In this document: positions 23,201 through 38,200 of the stretch, one piece after another
How the letters are laid out: each line of letters begins with the position of its first letter
Numbering within the stretch: position 1 is the stretch's first letter
Assembly (NCBI GenBank): GCA_029948255.1
Contig: JALIZF010001695.1
Location: forward strand, 372,001 to 436,000
DNA length: 64,000 nucleotides
Source of the DNA: Telmatactis stephensoni
Taxonomy: Eukaryota; Cnidaria; Anthozoa; Actiniaria; Isophelliidae
Direction of reading: 5' to 3'
Notes under the pieces: generated by a model
Told to the model about the DNA's origin: nothing
The model's database searches: none
The model's input: only the letters and a program-made list of their open reading frames with translations
Position numbers and translations under genes: made by a program

Positions 23201-26200
23201 GGAGGAAATTCTTCCACACAGGCTCCCACATTCGTTTGGACACGTGGCTAGGCCTGAGTTCGTCTTTGCTTTCCATAAAGATATGTGGTTCATCATTATC
23301 AAGCAAAGAGACGATATTGAGTTTAGACCTACCAGTTCCTCCCCCTTGTAGGTGACTTGTCTGAAATATTAACCTGCCTGAGGATTTTGGTGGTATAATT
23401 CCACCAGGACCTTCCAAGGGCTGGGCAATTACAGTTATTAGTTGGTCATAAAAGCTTGGTTGTCTGCCATCTTGGACATACCGGACCAGTGTCATCTTTG
23501 TGGCACTAAACATGATGACAGGACTTTGGAGGTCTGTATCGCCGATATTTTGATAGCTTGCGATGATGTCCCCTGTGTCAGTGAGCCGTATTGCCCTGGG
23601 TCTCTGCACAGTAATCGATAACTTTCCAGGTATCCCTTCTTTAATTGTCAATGAATCGTTCATCATCGCCTCAACGCCTCTTGATTGGTCTGTTATCTTA
23701 AAGTCAAACTTTGTTCCAACTGATAAACCTTGAAGGCTGAAGGTCGCGTACAGTAATGTTGAGCTAAATCGATAAACTCTCTTTGCCTTGATTTCCGTGG
23801 ACGAATTTTTGTCTTTAGTTAACAGAGAGACCTGCAAGCTCCAACCAAACAGCGTCCCTTCCACTCTGAGGGTGACGTTTCCAAGAGCTGCAAAAGTTGA
23901 AGGTAAAATTCGTGATATTTCAAACTTTGCCAATTTTGCACAAACGTTCGACTTAACCCCAGGTGCTGGAGAAAGATCACTTCGTTCAAGCAATACATAA
24001 TAACGTCCTTTCTTTGTTGATGTCACTACAGCGTCCTGGTTGGAAGAAGTTGGGAATTTGGAGCTCGCATCGTAAAAATAAGAAGATGCTGGTTCGTTAT
24101 GTCTCAAGTACAAGTCTTGAATTGAGCTCACTACATTAATACGTGCAGTTACAATCAATGTCGTTTCAGAGGGAACATCGTTGATAATATACACAGATGT
24201 TCCTTTATCCGCTTTAAGACAACTTCCAATATTTAGAGTTGGAAATGTAACGTTGATGTTCTTTGGACCTGCTTTTATGTTGTTTCCCGGAATAGGATCT
24301 CGTATGTTACTACGGCTTTTTACAAGTCCCCGATATTGCCCCTGTTGGACAAGTGGCAAGGGTCTTTTTAAGGAGAAGGCGGTGTCCTTGTTATTTCCAT
24401 TGTTGTACGGAAGTAATGAGACAAATCCACACTTTGGTTGATCGATTTCTCTGTCCTTTATTTGCCATGTTTCGTCCTCTGAGAGATACACAGAATCGCA
24501 TTTGTAACCTGAGGCAGATTGGGTGCCATTGTTCCTGATGGTCCAGTCGACTTGGATTTCTGCGTAAGATTAAAATCGATATCAGAATACCAATAATCCT
24601 CAACTGCGAGAAGTATAGGCACAGTGGTAAATAAATAAAATAAATTCAAAAACCGTGAATCGTTGGTCGAACCTGCCATTATGCTTTAGTAGTATATCCT
24701 TTAAGAGTGTTCAATCGCATGATGCAACATGTTGGAGCAAATAATGTTGGGAGTTGTTGGCCAACATTTTTCGGAGAATTTGTGCGGACCTTGACACTTA
24801 TGATTTTTGGAATGCGTATTAATGCATTCCACATTTTACACAAACTACACATGATGTCAACGTTGTGGAAAGAACTAAACATCGCTTACCTGATCCTAAA
24901 GTAGCTGTGGTAGAAGCAGTAGATACAGACGACACAAGCAAATCAGTTCTAATAGTTTCTTGAATGCGTATCAAAACGTAGGCTATGTTGTTGTCTTCAC
25001 TGGCTTCGTTTACAAGATTACCGCTGTCCACCTCTAATAGCAGGTAATAATCACTGCTCACGATGTCATAGGGAATGAAGATGTCAACGTCTACCACAGC
25101 AGATGACTTGCCTGCGAGTGGTATATTTGTACGACGAGAAATCAATTTACGATCAAACGCATCACGAATAACGTCCTGACTCAAGTAGATAGCGTTGAAC
25201 CAGTACCCTCTAGTGGATCCATTACCAGTATTAGTCAAGTTGATAGAAACTGCATAAGGTCTTCCTCCCTGAGATTGCAAGGAAGAGTTGATAAAACTAC
25301 CTTGAAGGTCCGGTAAGGGACCAGCAAAGACGGTAGCACTTTGGGAGTACCGTTTCACAGGGATTTTTGAACCCGTTCGGTTATTAACATCAGAAAATAT
25401 GTAAAAATATATTGCTGGTTTTCCAAGGTAGCATTTGATCGTTACGTTAACACTAAAAAGATACGTTTCGTTGACACGTAAACCGCCAGTGTGGACCTTT
25501 GATGCAAGACGTGAGCCATAACTCTTCACTTCTTGTAGGTCACTGTCAGCCTTGTTGAAAGAGTAAACTTCATCAGTCCAAGAATCAACATCAGCGTCAA
25601 CTTTTCCTCCGTTGCGAACTTCGTACGACAGCACTAATGGCTCGCCGCACGTAATGTTTAGGGAAGATTTCGTCTTGATCTCCAGTAGTGGAGATGGTGT
25701 CTCTTCGATAACAAGTGGTTGAATTGCATGTTTTTTATTGTCCTGATCTGGAACACTTTCACGTAGATTACGTCTTGAATTTACATGAACATGAACGTAA
25801 AATTTACCAAATATACCTCGAGGGACTGTTACCGACGTCGTCGTAGTGTAGTCTTGCTGAGTGGAAAGCTTTGTGGAGATATTTTTTGATCCTAAACTAT
25901 AAACACCATCAACACCAGAAGCGGTTCGAGAAAGGAAAACGCTGTCTGTCCAGATTCTCGTCCCACTCATAGAGTATCCAACATTTTTGACCGTCCATCG
26001 GACAAGTAGAATTCTTGTTGACAACTCAAACTCATAAATAACTGTAAGTATCTGGAGATTAGAAAGAGGTCTCGCTCTCACTGCTAGTCGCCTTGAGGCA
26101 GAATTACTTGTATAATCGGTCTCTTTTAGTGTTTTATGCCCGTTGACGTTTAATACCAGGAAGAATTCACCATAGGCATTGTCTGGTACGCGAACAGAAG

Positions 26201-29200
26201 TTGTAACATTGTATACCCGACCAGGAAGAACACGTGGTCTAACAGAAACTTCACTAAGCTTTACAGCACTATCCAACGAGCTTGACCTTGACAAAAACAA
26301 CTGGTCATTCCACGAGTTTTCCAAGGTGCCTGCGTTGCCATGGTTTTGTACTGTCCACGCGACGTTTAAAGTTGATCCAGCGTACGCATACGATATGCCA
26401 CGGATGGCAAAATTTTGCACTACAAGGTCAGGTTCCATTCTTGGTATGAATATTTTTTTACTATGTCCATTGTTATTCGCTTTACTTTCTTCGAGAATTG
26501 CCGAGTAAAAGTCCGTCACAACAAACACGAAACCAACACCAAAACGTTCTCTTGGGACTTTGAACTTTGCAGAGGTGACCTTATATGCCGCGTCTGGGAG
26601 CAAATCATTCATTCTATTAACCTGACCAAGATTTCGCGCTTCTCTTAAAGAGAAGCTGTCAGATGAGGATAAAAATATTGTATCTACCCAAGGTGCTCCG
26701 TAACTTTTTCCTTGGCCACGATTGCGTACAGTAAAGTTGACGTAGATGTAGGTTATTTCTGGATAAGTTGTTACATAAGCGTTTACATTTTGTACAACCA
26801 AGTCTGGTAGGGTCTGGACAATCGCGATCTTCTTTTCCTTGACGTTATTATTTTTGTATAGATACTCAAAGACTTGGTTATTGATGTCTGTATGTATTGA
26901 CAATGTGTAGTCACCGGTTTTATACTTTGGAGCAACAAAGAACTTTATCTGCCTATCGTAGAAGCTTCCTGCAGGAAGAACTCCAGAAAATGCTGGAGTC
27001 GAGATTATGGTTTTAGACTTTGTTTTGAGGTTTGTGATGGACTACAAAAAAGTAGAAAATGTGGTCGTTAATCATAAAGGCGAACTTTTTCTTTCTCTGA
27101 AAGAAGGGAAAAAAAGGTCTCAGTACTTGTACCGGAACGGATATACATTCTTTGTTAGCTGCGTTGTATTTTACGTGGAGTCATTTGTTTACCTAATAGA
27201 TTAGGTCAATTGTGTCCCATACTCGGAAAACGTAGACCAATGCATTCATGCCAAATCGCACATTTTCTGAAGCCCAATTCCCGACTTTGACAACAATGAT
27301 GTGTCTTTAAAAAATGTTCGTCTGACTTACCACTTGGTCGCTCCACCAGTTGTGAAAGGGTGTTCCCGTTCCCTCATTCGTTACACGATAAAGTATTGTT
27401 GCTGTTCGTCCAGAAAAGAAACCGAACGACTGTATGGTTAAACTGCTGACCACTAGATCTGGTGGTGGAGTCAGGACAACTTTTAAAGGTGGCTTCAAAG
27501 CAAATCAAAAAGACATTTACTTTTCTGTCCAGATGGAATGGTATTAATTCTACACTGTAAAAACTGTTTGGTTGAAACTACCAATTTAATTGGTTGCAAC
27601 CAAAACAATTTGGTTGTTTTAACCAAAACAGTTTTGGTAGCGACAATATTACCAATTTGTTTTTGGTCGAAACAACCATTATATTTGGTAAAACTACCGA
27701 AACAAATCCAGCACTTATAACTGACCAATTTATTTTTGGTTAAAATGACCATTTCATTTGGTAAAATTTCAAATAAAATCCAGTAATTAAATAAAAGGAG
27801 TTTCAGGTCGAATAAAACAATACTGATTGTACTACAGTACAGTAACTATACAAGTACAAAAATGTAGTATGTGTGATACAGTACAATTGGCGCCAAAAGC
27901 CCTCTAAGTCCTCCTCACAATCGATTACAGACGTCTACATCGAGAAAAACCTGTGAAAAAACCCTTTGTCGTACGTAACTTTCTTTTGTCTTGTTTCGTT
28001 GTGTCCTTTTAGCAGTTTTTAGATCCAATAACAAAAGAAAAACATCCAACAACATCTTTTCTCTTCGAATGAATTATTAGCCAGCGTTAAGTCAAGTCAG
28101 GGGTCAACACACAGGAATCCCGTACATTTTTCACAATAAACCAATGAAAACACGGTATTTAATCACGTGGGTAATTTGAATGTCGTTGCGCGGTCATGTT
28201 GTACCGTTAAAAGTACAAGGAGGTTAGAGAGCGAATATTTCTACAAAAACCTTTATTTTGAGCCTAAAATATAGCCTACATTAATCTCAAATTGTCGGAG
28301 AAAGATTGAGAAAGTTTTAATACATGGTTCGAAAGAAGAACAAGCTTCATCGGACTAGAAATAGTCAGTTATTCTACTCTGAAGGAAAGGACGCCGAAGT
28401 CGCTGGTACCGGTAAGTTGAAATGATAAGTAATATTTACTCTACAAAAAGTCAACTTTTAAACCTTCTTATAGTCAGGAAGGTCATAAAGGAGAATCCTT
28501 TTAGGATAGCCATGTTTTGATTTCACTAGGACAGGAATATGATTGTTCTTTCGAGTAAATCAGCTCGGGTATAATAACTACGCGTAGCCTGCACATTGAG
28601 TTGTGATTATAAATGTTAACTTATTAATTAACTTCTGAAAAAAAAAACCAAAACGGTTAAAAGGAGAAATTATATACATTTAAAATCACAAAAATATGTG
28701 TGGAGTTATTGTTTATTTAATAGTCATTTTCAAATGATTACACGTGTTCGGTGTGTTTTGCTATTAAAACACTACCGACAATACACCAAATTGGTTTGAA
28801 GTTTTAGATCAAGTTTGATTAACCAAATAAGTTTACCATCATTTACTTTACTGCAGTCACAATAAATATATATGTGCTAATATGCCCATGGGTAAATGCT
28901 TGTATAAAATAAGAATTAACACCAACTTAAATAAAAACATAAAAGCTGCAAATTTTCTTTTTCAAGTAAATAAACTATGGTAAAATTTTATACCTTTGAC
29001 AATTTATTCATAATGTCCAGACTTTTTGGTGATGGGTAACACAAAGTACTTACTCATGCACAGTGATGCCAAAATAGATTGATGAATTAATTAGAATGCC
29101 TTATAAATATCAAAGTTGATATGATAAGACTTGGAGTGAAGGTCTATACACCCAATCGAAATATGGCGGCAAATTTAAATAACTATTGATTTATACTGAC

Positions 29201-32200
29201 TAGCCTCTCATTCATGGAAAAACCTTTTGTGTTTCCACATGAACACGAGGCTAGTCAGTCAGAACAATAGTTTTTCAAATTTGCCGCAATATTTCGATTT
29301 AGTCAATGTTCATGGTGAAATGGACATAGTCATTTCAGATCCCTAGTTGTCCTAATAGGCATTTATGTTGCTTAGGCTTTGCAAAGGTACTTAACAATGT
29401 AAATTAAATATTTTTTGAAGCTTTGCCAGAGTTTATCAATTTTACAGAGGTGCAGCTAGAGCGATAACACTAAAACCATGAAACAAGTACTAACTAAAAA
29501 GTACAAATAGTACTAATGAAACAATGGAATACAAAGGGTTTTGCTACTATTTGTCTCTATTTAGTTACTAAGTTATTTCACAGTTTAAGTGTTATTGCTC
29601 TAATGAAGAGTCAATTAAAGTCTTTTGGCATTACATTTGATGATCATATTAAATTCATTTTGTCTCTAAATCAATTATTGTCAATAAAAATAATGTAGAG
29701 TGCAAATACAGTTTTCTGAAGACAGTGTGCAAAGTCTAGTAATTGCACATCCTTGGGAACCGAGAAGTAATATTCTGTTATTCATTTCTCAGTCCCAGAA
29801 AAAATTTCTGAGAGTGAGAAATGTGTGACAGAATATTACTCCTGGGTTCCCAAGGATGATAATTACACACTGTCTTCACAAAACTGTCTGCACTCCACAA
29901 TTTGCACTGCACATTTCATTGTTAATTAACCTATATAGACTTCTAAAAGTACTTGTTTGTCACAAATAATTCAGGGATTTATACTTATTCTATGTGCAAT
30001 CAAACTATTTGAATTTATGCAATAGAATCCCACATTATTTCCTTATGATAATGAAAAATAAGGTCATTTATGGCTATATTCTTTAATTGTAGGCTGATGA
30101 GAGTTTTGACGAAGTTGTTACAAGTAGTACTACACCAAGACTTCTTTCCACAGGAAGCCTGAAGTATGTTTCTTATATACCCTAGGAGGTTCTGGAAATT
30201 TTTTGATAAAGTAGGTGAAAACAAAGAATTATAATATTGTTTCTTTTGTTTTTTATAATTAAGTACTAGCTATCACTTTGTCAACATTTTTAACCTGCTT
30301 CATTGTGCAATTTTTAGAATGAAGTTAAAGTCAAAGTTGAATTTAAATGAAGCATTTTATTGTGATTCAAATTTGGTAAAAATTTGTGAAATAGGCGATA
30401 TGCTCTAACAGGTCACATGACCCTATCTTCCATACGTCAAGCAGCACCGTAAAAATGAACTCCAGAAATGGAAAGAGCATGTCAATATTAGTAAAATAGC
30501 AAAGTTTCAGCTCATAAGATGTGATACAGGACAAATGACAATGAATTTAAGATTGGGGATTTTCTTAAGATTCATTTTGAAAAATGGGCTGGATGGCAAG
30601 CTTGTGCCATCCAATGCGTTTTCCCGAAGGAATCTTAAGAAAATATCTCACCTTAAATTTGCTGTCATTTTTTCTCTCATTCATCTTATATAAACTGAAA
30701 CTTTACATTTAAACTAATATTGAGGTGCTCTTTCTATTTTTGGAGTTCATTTTGACAGTGCTGCTTGATTTAGGGGGATAGGGTCACGTGACCTGTTAGT
30801 GCATAATGCCTATTATATTTAAGTTTTAGATGTTCATGATCATATTGTTAATTTTTGCATTTATATTTTTATTTATTTTTATACATTCTTGCATCATGAT
30901 GCACAGACTTTTGTAAGAAGGGAAAAATATATTTGTGTAATAAAATATGTTTTGCTTTGATACTGATTGAAGGAGTTATTGAAGTGATATTTTGTACCAA
31001 TGGAAATTTGGTTAAATTTACCAATATCATTTTAACTAAAATTTAATTGGTTAAATTATTGGTTGCTAACCAATAGTTTTTGGTTACCTGGGATGCATTC
31101 ATTTTACCAAAAAAATTGGTCATATTTACCAAAACATTTAGTTATAAGAACCAATTGAATTGGTAGATGTGACCAATTGCTAATGGTAGAAATAACCCCC
31201 AAAATAATGGTTGAAACAACCCAAAGACTTTTTGGTTAATTCTACCAAATATATTTTGGTTACCTGCCGGATGCATTTAAACAACCAATTATTTTTGGTT
31301 GTTTTAACCAAACTGTTTTTACAGTGTAGTACAGAAGATCGACTTCGAAAGTTATTGCGCAAACGGATTTGTTTATGAAATCATGAATGCTACAATCTTT
31401 GTTGAGTTATTTGCCCACACGCACGTACACACCCTTTAGTTGTCAAAAGATAGATTAATTATAAAAAATATACACAACCTACAGGTTATTTAAATAATTT
31501 AGCTAGGGAGAGTGCATTTTTGTTGAGGAGAAGAAGAAAATAGTGAGAAAGACGCTAGGCCAAAAGCGTTTATCAGTAAATAAGTGGACAGTTAGCTTTG
31601 ATATAAACTTACACCAACAAAGAGATACAAGATCAGCCGTGCTACCGATTCATCAATTCGTCGTAAAAGGAAAGATATTCATTAACTTAAATTACCTGTG
31701 ATGCAAGTACATTGTCGCCTTCTCCAACATCCTCGTAGACATTGTTGGACGCGTCTGTCATGACCATGATGAAGAAATCTCCAAAGATCGCGTGAGGGAT
31801 TTTGACTGTTATTGTCTCTGTATAGGCCTGGTTGACTGTCAGTAAGCCATTGTGAATTTTAGAGCCTAGCCTTGTGTCATCTTTGTCTGAAATGGTAATA
31901 TTTGGTGTTCAAAAATTCGGAGTTATTCAGGGAACCGTCCTTTGCTATATCTCCCCCTCAACCTTAAAACGTTCATTACTGCACTTCCCTCAGTATAACT
32001 CCAATCTGACTCGGTTCCACTCCTAGCCAAATCAGTTTCAAAAATCCCCAAATTCTGTACAACAGGTCTTTTTCAACAACCGCTATACTATGGCAAAAGA
32101 ATGCGACAGCCTTCTAAACTTAAAGGATCCCAACCAGTCATACTTGCAATGACTTGTCTTTGTTTCAGATGTCCCTGTGTGTATTTTGCTATCCAGTATA

Positions 32201-35200
32201 GAGGATCTTATACCATGTAAGTGGTTGGTGCAAAAGGCCTATTAATTTATACAGTGTATGATTTGGGCCGATAGAATATATAGCTCTGAAAAATGTTTGT
32301 ACAAGGTTGTTGCGACCGAGCTGGTATTGAGATATCCATGCCAGAACGCATGGTAACGGGCTTCATTTGTTTCACTGCACTATGGTTAATTTAATTCAAC
32401 TATAGAGGACCATGTATAGAGGGGATAGGAAAATGGTACCTGTTAGTTGTCAAGATTTGCAGTTGCAATTCACAACAAATAGCATACCTAATTGGTTGTC
32501 TTTTGAGAAGAACAGTCGATCAATCCACGTCAGCCTTCCAGTGATTCCTACTCCTTGATTAGAAACTGTCCACTTGACGGATATGGTTTGACCTAGGAAT
32601 AGAAATTAAGGGTGTGTTTATATCGGTAAATTTCATCCCGGGCTGGGTGAGACGTTTCCATATATGTAGACCGGGACAAGAATTCATTTACGTTTAGTAT
32701 ATGAGATTTTCTACCGGTACTCGTCCTGTGTCGGTGACGGACTCAGACTGGGACAAAATCACCCGTGTGAACGCATTCTTATATGTTGTATGTACTGCAC
32801 CAAATTACAGTATGGTAGGATTTTTGTATCGTGTTACAAACCTGAGAAGGTACTTGCTGGTATGACGATTGAAGTGACCTTCAGATTTGGCGGCGGGGTT
32901 AGTGACACCTTAACTGAACTGGAGCTCACTTTAAGGTTGTTTGAAAAGTCGATGTCTCGAATCTACACAAAAGAAAACACAAAAGAAAACACAAAAGTTT
33001 GTCTAGAGAGTAAGGCCTACATTAAACGCCATACTTCACATAAGCCAAACTAAGTTAATGCAAAAGATACTTAGGCAGCATTCTTTTGTCTTAGTATTCT
33101 TTTAGAGCCATGAGAGGCACAAGTTTTACCCAGGTGTGACAGAGTAAGCCATTTGCAATATAGACGTTTTTGGTGGTCATATATGGTTGTCGCTTAGCTT
33201 ATGTGAGAAGTTCGGTTGCGGTATGGCAATTCCACAGCAATCGACAGGAATAAACTCTTAAAGACTCTGATATCTCGACCACACTTTCCTTGGATCATTT
33301 TTTTCATAGTCAATTATTTTCGGGTAACTTTGAACCCAGCCCAACATCTTGAGCGTTTTATGGCCTCCCCTGGTAGAATGAGATAGTGGGGCGCTACCCT
33401 AATAACTTACACTGCGAAATGCGTCGGCTTGAACAAAGACGTAAAAATCGCCAACATCATCGTCTTTCAACTGGATATCAGCACGAGCAACATACGCGTC
33501 GTTAGGGTCCAACAGTCGTGTTTGGGACACTGTCTTCATCCATCGTGACTGGGCAAACGATGTGGTTCGACCTAGAAAAACTCGATCCCGCCAGCTTACT
33601 GCAGTATTACCGATTCCTCCAATATTTCGAACACTCCAAGAGACTGATAAAGTCTGACCAGAAAAACCATGTGGTGGTAATGTTATGGTGTCGACCTTAA
33701 AGTCTGGATAATGCTTGGTCGTGAATCCCCAGACAGGACCTGGGATGATTTGACCGGAAGTAAGGATGTACTTAACTTGCCATAGCATCTTCGTTCCATG
33801 TGGGAACGGCTGCGCGGGAGAAAAACTCCTAGACGACGTCGTGCTTGTCGGTACGACTGGTTTGGTGTCGGAGTTTTTCCATATAAATACTTTATACTTG
33901 ACTGCACCTGGATATTGAGGCCACTGAAGAACCTGGGTTAAGTCCACATTGACCTGGGCTACTTTAGGGTAATCAGGAAGTTGTAGATCCAGTACCCTGA
34001 TAGTCTGTGTGGAGGTTTTGATAGCGCCACAGGTATCTGTAGCTGTCCACGTTCTGGTAAAAGTAGAACTACATTGAATTGCTGCTAGTGAGTCGTGGTA
34101 AGTAAGGTTAGTTGGTATATCACATGGGTGAGTGGTGTTAACCGTCTTCCTTATCTCAGCGTTCATCATATTTAACGTTTGACAAGCCACTACAATGTTG
34201 TCTTTATAGTTAATGACAGGCGGTGAAACAGCGCGAATACTGATTGTCTGCGTAACTTTAGCAATGTTACCAGCACGATCAGTGGCAGTCCATACTCGTT
34301 GTATATTACAACCTTGGTTTAAGTTTAAGTCTTTAAACGTTAATACCGGTACAGGATCTTCGTTGTCAGTGACCAGTGGTTTACCGATGGCTGATGGGCT
34401 CATGTCGCTTCGACAGTTTACATCAAGTGGACCCGCGTTGAGTATTTTGGGGGGCTCGGTATCTAGAAGAAAGAAAGAAATTGCTTTAGTATTTCGCGTC
34501 AGTTTTTGCCTGCGACTTGCTCTTTGACCTTTCAACATTCAATTAAAGACATACTTTTGGTAGCAAGGATGGTAAAGTTGGCCTTGGGAGCAAGGAAGTT
34601 GGTTAGTGTGCGTTCATGAGTGCAAGAGGTCCGAGTTCGATTACCAGTGATCTCGCATCCTTGTTTCGACTTCTTTCTTTCTGTGTAGCTTTAACAACTT
34701 TAAATATACTTAAAAACGGACGGAGCACTGATGGAGAGACGGAGTAAAATGAGCGCACCGTCGACATCGGGTTATCTATCAATCGAACGACTGGCACGAG
34801 TTATCGACGTAAAATATGGTTCTTTACCTTTTTTATCTTACTCTAAGAACTCTAAGACGGACATTTTGAGTTTTTACCTTGTTACATGCAAAAAATAGCT
34901 TTATTTGTTACGTTGGCTTTTTGTTGGTGGTTAATTTCGTACAAAAACTGTGATAAAGCTGTGATGTATATATTAATCTACGTACCGATTCTCCACTTGT
35001 ACTTCAATAGGGGAGCCTTGTTTCCAACCTTGTCTTGTGCCTTCAGCCAAAATACATACGATACATTATTCTTGAGGTTCGTTACACTATATCCAGTCTC
35101 ATAGCAACGAGTATACACAGGAATACCATACTCTGGTGCCACTGAACATTCATAAATACAGGGATTGTCGTTTCGGCAGCCAAATTTGAACTTAAAAGAG

Positions 35201-38200
35201 GTTTCTTTGGAGGAGGCCGAGGGTTTTGATGTCAAGTACGGCTCTGGAGGTGTGAGATCTGAGAATGAAGATTAAGCCGTCAGAAAGATATTCTAATAAA
35301 CACTCGTTTGTAATACCGGCTTTTGGTGAATAAGCCACCACTGTATGTAACCTAGCATGAAAAAAGCCGAGCAAATAATCGCTGTTTTTTTAAGAAAAAT
35401 ATATATAAAAAAGTATTTGTTATGCTTGTTAATGTCTACAAAAACAGACTAAGGAAAAATAGCGATTTTTGAAGGTATAAATTCAAGTGCAATTTGCACT
35501 ATATTACAGCTTTTCTGCACTTTGTCAAACTTGAATTGCACTGTTCTAGACCAATCAGAATCGAGTTATATTTTTCATGTATTACTACTCACCCACATTC
35601 CATGAATGAGAAACTGGCAAAGCAATGTTGCCTACAAGATCCGTTGCTGTGATGGCAATTCTGTAGAACCCTTCAATAAGTGATGTGCCAGTATATGAAC
35701 CATTGCATGCTTGTATAAATGTCTTAACTGGAGTAGTTATAGTACACAGTGTAGTGGCAGGTTCGTCTATGCTCCATGTGATTGTAGTAGTGTCGTTAGT
35801 CAATGCTGGGGCCAAGATGAATGTCACCTTAGGAGGGGTAACATCCCCTGGAATTTAATGACAAGAAGTTTGAATCAAAAAGCTTCGGAGAGAATGGTTT
35901 ATTCTAGCCTCCGCAGGCGTTTCTATCGAGTCTCTATAATCTAAGAATTTGAATCTTTATATATCTTGGGTTTCCTGTGTGCGAACAAGAAACCCACAGG
36001 AATCCCAAAGAGAGAGGAACTTAGAGATTCCTGCGGAGGAAGCTAGGTTTATTCTATGTTCCATTCCTACTCCTCGAGCAGAGGACTACGGGCCGGATCT
36101 TCATTTACTCTGTACTGACTGCCTGAACTGAGGACATGCCAACACTTACTTATTTTCACTCTCCAGAAATTGGCGTCTCTCATCGGTGGAGATTCAGGAC
36201 CACAAAACTTTGTTCCTTGTGCAATTCCTGACAGAGAAAACTTTTACTTCAACTACTCAGCGTAAAAATTCTGTATAGCAAGCTTTTTATTAAGCTATTT
36301 ATTATTTTTTATTCAGACAATGAATAAGTTGCACAAATCAATGCAAAACGTATTTGGGATCATTGCACAATGGGTCTCAAACAGTTGTTGCATCTTATTA
36401 TCTGCCTCAAAAGATGGTCAAAAATTGACAACCATGTATTCTGTCAACTATGAGAATATTCTTTTGAAAACTTCTCATTTAATTGATGAAAATTCCATCG
36501 AGATTGAGAATAACGTAAAGGATAAATTCCAGCAATTGAATTAAGTAATTGGAATCGAGTTAATTGTTAATATTGTTAACGCTATTGTATATGCTTACCT
36601 GGATCAAGTACAATATAGTAGATTTGTTTTTCGATAAACTTAAAGGATGGTTTGTACTCCAACGTTCTTCCCAAACTACCTGCCGGGTAAATTAAGTCGT
36701 GCGACGCAGAGACATCAACTCGATGAACCTCGCGTCCACTGGCGTGGTAGATCCTGATATATCGACGTCTTTGAGGACGTACAAACTATTTCAATATAAG
36801 AACAAGAATTAATTCGCTGTAAAGTTCAAAATACATGCAACTCAGTTTTAACGCATAAAACAGTAGACTCGCACTGTGTTTCGGCTGATCCCTGCAAGTA
36901 TTGATTATAAGACCCTTACACTCGAAGGATTTCGCTCCCGGGTCATTCTCCAGAGGCACGCTCGTGTAGCAAGACTCCTTCAAGTGTATCAAAGATTTCA
37001 TTGCCATATTCCTCGGGAGCTCGGGTGCAAATTGAGCAAAATGAAAATTGCTTCCTCGTGTGTACTGATTTGGAAAATGCCCTCAAACATGCCTTGGGAG
37101 CAACTTCTCTTCTATTCCTCTGAAACGTTGTAACCGGTGAACAAAGAAATGGTGTTGATCGCGGCCTCCGTCTTTGTGCCCCTTTTAATACTACTTACAT
37201 TGTAAGAATGTTGTCACCACAAAATACATCACGTAAAAGTTTATCAATAAGTGACAAAATTAGTGATGATAGGCAAATGGCAGATGAGGCAAGGCGATGA
37301 TAATGGGCTGTGTGGATGTATGGCAGTGATGAAAAATTTAGGGTGAATATATGAGAGACCCGGATTTGAAAAACTTACTTCTTTGTCAAACTTGATGCTC
37401 CACTTGTCATGACTGGGATAAATCAAACCGGTGGGAGTCTGGGAACCATTCACTATATATGTAGGCTCAACTATGGATTCAGAGAATATAGCAAAGATTC
37501 CATGAAGATTCCATCAAAAAACTCGCAAACAACTTTTATTTTAACAACTAACACTTACCTCCGGCTAAAAAAGTTAGACAACTTTGAGGCGACGATAATC
37601 TGTAGAGCATTAATGAGTTGGAAATTCTTACTTAAACGTAACTGAATATATTTATTATTATGCCACGTCCGATCCTTACAGTACCGTAAGCTAGCAGTTT
37701 TCGTACGAGCTGAAAACTCACCACACCACTGCGTCAGTGTCGTGTTGTCTTATGAAATCATTTGGAATTCCTGCCGTAACAATGCTGTACGGTAACCGTG
37801 TCGTTCCCACTTATACGAAAACTACTCTAAATAACACTCGTACAAACAATATTAATTTTCTACAACTCACTCGCATTACATGCCACTTCTATAATATAAG
37901 AGCCCGTACGTTTTCGTGAAGGTAAAGTGACCCTGGTAGGGAAAGACGGGCTTCTGTTTCTAGCCCTCCTACTTTGGTGACCCAATGCCATGTAATTATA
38001 AACAGGGTGTTAATCTGCGCATGTGGACCATTTCACGGTTCTTGTCGTTCAACCTCGGCCTTGGCAGCGTGTAGTATATTCTTTAGGATTTGACTACAGC
38101 CCTCGGCATCTTAAAGTGTTTCGATTATTCGTTGATGTGTGCATTCCTTACATTACCATGGGCTGTAGTCAATTTCTGAAGTATATATTACACGCTAGCG

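Larger units (their letters stand above)
27553..31326. mobile_element. CACTG-ended (CACTA/EnSpm-like) element, 3.8 kb, non-autonomous
   Basis: The left terminus is CACTGTAAAAACTGTTTGGT and the right terminus is the complement of CACTGTAAAAACAGTTTGGT, with TA on both flanks. Both ends carry ~200-300 bp of short reiterated TTGGTT/AACCAA units in both orientations, the subterminal-repeat layout of CACTA elements. No transposase is visible. A possible first exon (MVRKKNKLHRTRNSQLFYSE from 28324, donor GTAAGT after 28413) may be a residual element gene. Three foldbacks are nested inside. It sits 60 bp from the acceptor of exon 17. Confidence 0.75.

Noticed and set aside
27007..27204. 65-codon plus ORF
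   Set aside because: It overlaps the acceptor of exon 18 on the opposite strand and shows no motifs or splice partners.
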